From positions 1 to 27,579 of the forward strand of contig CAXDRM010000008.1 in assembly GCA_963991775.1 (NCBI GenBank): DNA of 27,579 bases, in the 5' to 3' direction. The notes beneath the pieces are model-generated. The model searched no databases, was not told the DNA's origin, and saw nothing but the letters and a program-made list of their open reading frames with translations. A program made the translations under genes and the position numbers. Below, piece by piece: positions 24,401-27,579 of the stretch. Source of the stretch: CAXDRM01 sp963991775 (GTDB lineage: Bacteria > Pseudomonadota > Alphaproteobacteria > Rickettsiales > JABIRX01). Every line of letters begins with the position of its first letter. Position 1 is the first letter of the stretch.

Positions 24401-24638
24401 CATAAAATTCTTGGCAAAATTTTTCCAACTCAGCATCATCTACCTGTTGTAATTCAGTCAATTTAGCAGTAACACGCTGCTTCATTTCTGTGGCTGCTGC
24501 GTTGGTAAAAGTTAACGCCAGAATTTTTTCTAGATCTGTACCAGAAAAAATCAATGCTAAAATACGATCAATTAGGTTGTTAGTTTTACCTGATCCAGCA
24601 TTTGCAGCTAAAAAATAGGATTGCTGATTACTATACAA
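21462..24638 (-). CDS. addA: AddAB double-strand break repair helicase-nuclease, subunit AddA
   Basis: Helicase-nuclease subunit that resects broken DNA ends for RecA. The 1058 residues hold a UvrD-like helicase: Walker A AANAGSGKT (11-19), LALTFTNAAATEMKQRV, VDEAQDTNPWQWEII, GDEKQSIYSFQG, LTIHQAKGLQAP and LLYVALTRAQDELY. A C-terminal RecB-family nuclease has Asp995 in RGQLD, Asp1008 and Lys1010 in IIDYKYEQ, and the QQLDFY motif. Both active sites look complete. Start is TTG 24638 with AGGT upstream; no ATG is available near it. The partner addB, often directly upstream in alphaproteobacteria, is absent: the upstream neighbour is divergent petA. Downstream thrB overlaps as TAATG. Confidence 0.94.
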   Translation of the reverse strand: MYSNQQSYFLAANAGSGKTNNLIDRILALIFSGTDLEKILALTFTNAAATEMKQRVTAKLTELQQVDDAELEKFCQEFYGSENYALAKIKEQISKSLYLLPQLKIQTIHAYCQNILTKYAFEAGLKPGLQIMDSNYAKEIATRAQEELFKNPVLKDVLDKLLSRFHYNIISEILAEIITKRTKIIYLINKSGGFATYLEKLKNIFALKPLENYAEILVAQLKEQISYEFFQELYAQAKLIPDALTPDKLALLKKLQQPELFSLRDLQQLCCTKSKSFAKRPFKKVLTSKILDYEIKLEQLRNSYEAYYEQYKLQRYFDLNGDFLLVAQIFLEHYAQLKSQENLLDYEDIILKTLELYQDPEFGQQILYNQDYKFEHILVDEAQDTNPWQWEIIALLSADFFSGAGAKEHKTLFIVGDEKQSIYSFQGVVRESFYQAKENFAQKFAHIKQEFTEINLENSYRSQAAILQLVDKLAEQQEVQYSLSDSQVTHQAVRKTANCKIELWPALEHDEEQETNEFMAFPKQPKQEATTEHIAAKLAEHLEQFLASQKILSATGEVLCPGDILILCRKRDRHYQEVLKALEARDIKFSSDQKFKLSDYVLIMDLLGFLRFILFPQDELNLAAILKSPLFALNESELYALCQGRKSSLVESIASKASTQDLWQKLENLKSLFKNCQASLPEFYLYLLENLGLRRKYLEIYGQKAEKLCDAFLGCVTDFAKFNDNPKDFLEFIINYEPEIQDEINFVNDRVRVLTIHQAKGLQAPIVYLLTDDVSSNKMRREYFITQDDLVLANLSEKPEILEKYFSNYQEQQQAETWRLLYVALTRAQDELYILPANKQGKKNLWQEILLEVAEQLNYHETESGKLIFKTEQQSTKIKKQQQVKQGQQKELNFLAKTQQANLADLEFTEPQENQATKIGQLYHQAFYLWRAGYQSDFIKDYLAKNAVAESEQIIADLEQIANSEAAKLLFAASGYAELELTMQENGQLKRGQLDLLVQDGNHFKIIDYKYEQLTEIPLAYQQQLDFYEKLVRANFTAVEKLDKYLYSIINQKLIKVA

Positions 24639-24656
24639 ATTTGCTACCTAATCTAC

Positions 24657-24685
24657 TTGTCTTTTGTGATCTGAGCGATTATATT
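24657..24685 (+). promoter_or_regulatory. Candidate promoter of petABC
   Basis: TTGTCT (24657-24662) and TATATT (24680-24685) are 17 bases apart, four of six and five of six matches to consensus. Transcription would begin near 24692, just before the petA ATG at 24709. This also argues against the upstream in-frame TTG at 24688 as the start. Confidence 0.55.
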
Positions 24686-24708
24686 GTTTGTGCATTAAAT
24701 TGAAAGAA

Positions 24709-25257
24709 ATGAGCAAAGAAACTAACAAAAAAACTGACAATAAACCACAAGATCCGGAAAAACGTGATTTTATGGTTTTAACAGCATCAGCTGTAGCTGG
24801 TGTAGGTGCAGCTGCCACAGCTGTGCCTTTTATTGCCTCTATGAACCCTGCTGCTGATGTTAAAGCCCTAGCTAGTATCGAAGTTGATGTTTCAGGTTTA
24901 GAGCGCGGTGATGAAATGAAAGTTAAATGGCGTGGTAAACCAGTATTTATCAAACGTCGTACAGCAGCTGAGCTTGAAGAAGCTAACAGCGTAGCCTTAA
25001 AAGATTTACCTGATCCACAAACTGATAGTGAAAGAGTGCAAGAAGGTAAAGAAGAATATCTAGTTGTAATTGGTGTATGCACTCATTTGGGCTGCGTACC
25101 TCTTGGTAAAGGTTCTGGTGAATATAATGCTTGGTTTTGTCCTTGTCACGGTTCTCATTATGATGTCTCAGGTAGAATCAGAAAAGGTCCTGCTCCTACA
25201 AATTTAGCAGTACCAGAATATAGTTTTGTTTCAGATAAAGTTATTAAAATAGGTTAA
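24709..25257 (+). CDS. petA: Ubiquinol-cytochrome c reductase Rieske Fe-S subunit
   Basis: Carries the 2Fe-2S cluster that takes the first electron from ubiquinol in the bc1 complex. The 182 residues have one N-terminal membrane helix (about 22-44) and a periplasmic Rieske domain. Cluster ligands are Cys124 and His126 in CTHLGC, and Cys144 and His147 in CPCHGSH; Cys129 and Cys146 form the usual disulfide. The segment before the helix is EKRDFMVL, a Lys-Arg version of the twin-arginine signal that such proteins use. Start is ATG 24709 with GAAAGA upstream. It is first in petABC, one base from petB. Confidence 0.97.
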   Translation: MSKETNKKTDNKPQDPEKRDFMVLTASAVAGVGAAATAVPFIASMNPAADVKALASIEVDVSGLERGDEMKVKWRGKPVFIKRRTAAELEEANSVALKDLPDPQTDSERVQEGKEEYLVVIGVCTHLGCVPLGKGSGEYNAWFCPCHGSHYDVSGRIRKGPAPTNLAVPEYSFVSDKVIKIG

Positions 25258-25258
25258 T

Positions 25259-26497
25259 ATGGCACAAAAAGGCAATAAAACTCCCCCGTTAAAATTAGGT
25301 CCAGTAACTGGTTGGATTGATGAAAGACTACCAGTTTTCACTTATGTTCACGAACATTTAGGTCAATATCAAACTCCTAAAAATTTAAGCTATTTTTGGA
25401 GCTTTGGTTCTATAGCAGGTATTGCTTTAGTAATTCAAATTATTACCGGAATCTTCTTGGCAATGCATTACACTCCACATGCTGATCATGCTTTTGACTC
25501 GGTTGAGCATATTATGCGTAATGTAAATTATGGTTGGTTAATGCGTTATATCCATGCGGTAGGTGCTTCAATGTTTTTCATTGCGGTTTATTGTCATATT
25601 GCGCGTGGCTTATTTTTTGGCTCTTATAAAAAACCACGCGAGATTATTTGGTTTATGGGTATCATTATTTTCTTACTAATGATGGCCACTGCTTTTATGG
25701 GCTATGTTTTACCTTGGGGTCAAATGAGCTTCTGGGGCGCAACTGTTATTACTAACTTATTCTCTGCAATCCCATTAGTTGGTGATTCTATTGTAACTTG
25801 GTTATGGGGTGGTTATTCGGTTGATAATCCAACGCTTAATCGCTTCTTTGCTTTACATTACTTATTACCATTTTTAATAGTTGGTGTGGTAATTATTCAT
25901 ATTATTGCCTTACACATACCAGGTTCAAGCAACCCATCAGGTATAGAAGTTAAAACAACAAAAGATACTGTACCTTTTCATCCTTATTACACTATTAAGG
26001 ATTTTGTAGGTTTCGGCTTTTATCTAATTATCTTTGCATATTTTGTATTTTTTAAGCCAAATGCTTTAGGTCATCCGGATAATTACATTCCTGCTAACCC
26101 GTTAGTAACTCCTGCACATATTGTTCCTGAATGGTACTTTTTACCTTTCTATGCAATTTTACGTGCCATTCCAGATAAATTAGGGGGTGTTATTGCAATG
26201 TTTGCTGCTATTTTAATTTTATTTGCTTTGCCTTGGTTAGATAAATCAAAAGTAAGAAGTGGCTATTATCGTCCACTTTTTAAATTAGTTTACGTAATAT
26301 TTATTCTAAATTTTGTGGCACTAGGTTATTTGGGAGCCAAACCAGCTGAAGGTATTTATGTAATTCTTTCGCAGCTTTCTACTTTCTTTTATTTTGCCTA
26401 TTTCTTATTTATTTTGCCTGCGCTTAATAAATATGAAAAGCCTATTCCACAACCAGCTTCGATTGATGAGCATTATAAAGCTAAAAAGGCGAGGTAA
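25259..26497 (+). CDS. petB: Cytochrome b of the bc1 complex
   Basis: Membrane core of ubiquinol-cytochrome c reductase; binds two b hemes and holds both quinone sites. The 412 residues have about eight membrane helices. Heme ligands are the pairs His99/His113 and His200/His214. The quinol-oxidation site motif is PEWY at 290-293 (IVPEWYFLPFYAILR), and GYVLPWGQMSFWGATVITN in the cd helix region is typical. It is a full-length cytochrome b, not the split b6 and subunit IV form. It lies one base after petA and two bases before petC. Confidence 0.98.
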   Translation: MAQKGNKTPPLKLGPVTGWIDERLPVFTYVHEHLGQYQTPKNLSYFWSFGSIAGIALVIQIITGIFLAMHYTPHADHAFDSVEHIMRNVNYGWLMRYIHAVGASMFFIAVYCHIARGLFFGSYKKPREIIWFMGIIIFLLMMATAFMGYVLPWGQMSFWGATVITNLFSAIPLVGDSIVTWLWGGYSVDNPTLNRFFALHYLLPFLIVGVVIIHIIALHIPGSSNPSGIEVKTTKDTVPFHPYYTIKDFVGFGFYLIIFAYFVFFKPNALGHPDNYIPANPLVTPAHIVPEWYFLPFYAILRAIPDKLGGVIAMFAAILILFALPWLDKSKVRSGYYRPLFKLVYVIFILNFVALGYLGAKPAEGIYVILSQLSTFFYFAYFLFILPALNKYEKPIPQPASIDEHYKAKKAR

Positions 26498-26499
26498 CT

Positions 26500-27252
26500 A
26501 TGTTTAAAATTATTACCTTATTATTATTACTAACTAGTAAAAATCTTTTTGCTGCTGGCGGTGAGTTAATCGAATATGAGCAGCATAATTGGTCTTTTGA
26601 TGGTTTTTTTGGTAAAGTTGATCGTCAATCTGCACAAAGAGGTTATCAGGTTTACAAAGAAGTTTGCGCTGCTTGTCACAGTATGAAAAGAGTTTACTTT
26701 CGTAACTTAACTGAGCTTGGCTTTAGTGAAGCTGAGGTAAAAACCTTAGCTGCTGAGTATCAAGTTACTGATGGACCTGACGAATATGGTGACATGTATG
26801 ATCGGGCAGCTAAACCATCTGATACATTTCCAAAACCTTTTCCTAATGAAAATGCAGCACGTGCCTCTAATAATGGGGCATATCCTCCAGATTTATCATT
26901 AATGGTTAAAGCTCGTCCAGATGGTGCTAATTATTTATATTCTTTATTAAATGGCTATGTTGAAAAACCAGATGATATGATAATGGGTGCGGGCATGTAT
27001 TATAATAAATATTTCTCTGGTGGTCAGATTGCTATGGCTAACCCACTTAGTGAGGGTTTAGTTGAATATATGGATGGTACTGAAGCTACTGTTGAGCAAA
27101 TGTCTATTGATTTAGTTAATTTCTTACAATGGACAGCAGAACCAGAAATGGAGCAACGTAATAAAATGGGTATTCGTACTCTAATTTATTTAGTGATTTT
27201 TACCTTATTATTTATGGTGGCTAAGAGACGAGTTTGGCGTAACGTAAATTAA
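26500..27252 (+). CDS. petC: Cytochrome c1 of the bc1 complex
   Basis: Passes electrons from the Rieske protein to a soluble cytochrome c. The 250 residues begin with a signal peptide (about 1-19). The heme-binding CAACH is at 56-60, the axial Met is Met179 in GGQIAMANPL, and a C-terminal membrane anchor (about 223-241) ends in a basic tail (KRRVWRN). It faces the periplasm. An AGG-type ribosome binding site (GCGAGGTAACT) lies just before the ATG. It is last in petABC; directly after its stop comes the 20-base sequence shared with rsmJ and then repeat copy F. Confidence 0.97.
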   Translation: MFKIITLLLLLTSKNLFAAGGELIEYEQHNWSFDGFFGKVDRQSAQRGYQVYKEVCAACHSMKRVYFRNLTELGFSEAEVKTLAAEYQVTDGPDEYGDMYDRAAKPSDTFPKPFPNENAARASNNGAYPPDLSLMVKARPDGANYLYSLLNGYVEKPDDMIMGAGMYYNKYFSGGQIAMANPLSEGLVEYMDGTEATVEQMSIDLVNFLQWTAEPEMEQRNKMGIRTLIYLVIFTLLFMVAKRRVWRNVN

Positions 27253-27320
27253 CATATTGTGCAGCCTTTTCTGTCTCTCGGTACAACGCTCATTCCATTC
27301 GCGTCACTCGAGAACCGGTT
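27253..27320 (-). repeat. Variable-core palindromic repeat, copy F
   Basis: On the minus strand it reads CCGGTTCTCGAGTG, a 4-base stem ACGC/GCGT (27286-27289, 27301-27304) around GAATGGAATGA, then TGTACCGAGAGAC. Its left flank on the plus strand (27253-27272) repeats the sequence at 16886-16905. It begins with the base after the petC stop codon. Confidence 0.7.
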
Positions 27321-27360
27321 TTTTAGAATTTAATATTTTTTAAAGGTAGCCATTTTTAAT

Positions 27361-27395
27361 AAAACCATTAGATATTCCTAGAATCTAATAGTTTT
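27361..27395. terminator. Hairpin that overlaps the start of structured element copy 2
   Basis: Arms AAAACCATTAGAT (27361-27373) and ATCTAATAGTTTT (27383-27395) pair with one mismatch across a 9-base loop. The right arm also belongs to the weak hairpin ATCTA/TAGAT followed by ATTTTTAG (27383-27406). The two hairpins cannot form together, an arrangement seen in attenuators. It could also simply end the petABC transcript. Confidence 0.4.
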
Positions 27396-27472
27396 GTAGA
27401 TATTTTTAGGGAGTGTAAATTTTGAGTAGCGCAGTGTACTAAGGTACATGAGCACACGCAAAAATTTATAAC
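27383..27472. repeat. Two-copy structured element, copy 2
   Basis: Matches 19941-20030 in all fixed blocks (ATCTAAT, TAGATATTTTT, GGAGTG, GAGTAGCG, ATGAGCACACGC, TAAC). Outer stem here is TAAATTTT/AAAATTTA (27416-27423, 27461-27468); apical stem is TGTAC/GTACA (27435-27439, 27444-27448). Paired positions changed together relative to copy 1. It lies between petC and the gene that starts at 27557. The stretch 27473-27556 after it holds only an imperfect palindrome. Confidence 0.65.
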
Positions 27473-27504
27473 TTAAAAATTAAAAGCCTAGGTACTGTAC
27501 ATAA

Positions 27505-27540
27505 TATCACCATGAATCAATAAATGGTTTATTTGTGATA
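27505..27540. repeat. Imperfect palindrome before the last gene
   Basis: TATCAC/GTGATA (27505-27510, 27535-27540) and AATAAA/TTTATT (27519-27524, 27528-27533) can form a nested, bulged hairpin ending 16 bases before the ATG at 27557. It could be an operator or leader structure of that gene. Confidence 0.3.
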
Positions 27541-27556
27541 GGTTTAGGATTTGAGC

Positions 27557-27579
27557 ATGTCAGAAATCAATAGAGCATG
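27557..27579 (+). CDS. Start of a gene cut by the window edge
   Basis: ATG at 27557 opens a frame reading MSEINRA before the window ends. AGGA lies seven bases upstream, a good ribosome binding site for this genome. Too little is visible to name it. Confidence 0.4.

Noticed and set aside
24648..25082. Minus-strand frame opposite petA
   Set aside because: It is Ser/Thr-rich with no family features and sits against a certain gene.

Overview
The window looks like chromosome from an AT-rich, compact alphaproteobacterium of Rickettsiales or Holosporales type, probably host-associated. This is inferred from gene content: a petA-petB-petC operon for the cytochrome bc1 complex, an NDUFA12-type complex I accessory protein next to mlaD and a DUF2155 protein, an alphaproteobacterial-type thrB-rnhA pair, AddA rather than RecB, and LptD. 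Low GC and small AT-rich dispersed palindromes in the gaps fit the same picture. Nearly all genes are household genes; no phage, integrase, transposase, tRNA, rRNA or CRISPR array is visible.

Layout. 273-1505: bcp and trmB on the minus strand, flanked and separated by palindromic repeats. 1511-2688: plus strand, a 60-residue membrane protein, rppH, and a 5'-truncated DUF4143 ATPase remnant. 2767-4782: uvrB on the minus strand. 4836-6703: plus strand, NDUFA12-like protein, mlaD and a TPR-DUF2155 protein. 6711-6843: two palindromic repeats in opposite orientation. 6856-9586: lipB and lptD, overlapping. 9570-12517: nagZ-like gene and mutL on the minus strand. 12541-16199: a consensus promoter, a 79-residue unknown protein, and a 1121-residue fused flavin/Fe-S oxidoreductase. 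16205-16893: structured palindrome and rsmJ. 16894-17390: about 500 bases without a gene, holding a perfect hairpin and a 307-base inverted-repeat element. 17391-19883: ABC ATPase, FtsX-like permease with a His-rich tandem repeat, and a DUF3299 secreted protein, probably a metal (zinc?) system. 20096-24638: rnhA, thrB and addA, tightly overlapping on the minus strand. 24657-27252: promoter and petABC. 27253-27556: repeats and a structured element. A new gene begins at 27557 and runs off the edge.

The genes serve respiration (petABC, complex I accessory), envelope upkeep (lptD, mlaD, nagZ), lipoylation (lipB), DNA repair (uvrB, mutL, addA), RNA processing and modification (trmB, rsmJ, rppH, rnhA) and peroxide defence (bcp). 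The least explained material is in the gaps. One repeat family has fixed outer motifs (GAGTGA ... TGTACCGA) and a core whose sequence differs in every copy while staying self-complementary. A second element occurs twice with compensatory base changes in its stems. A third is a MITE-like inverted repeat that contains two members of the first family. The His-rich permease operon and the fused oxidoreductase are the most interesting coding loci.
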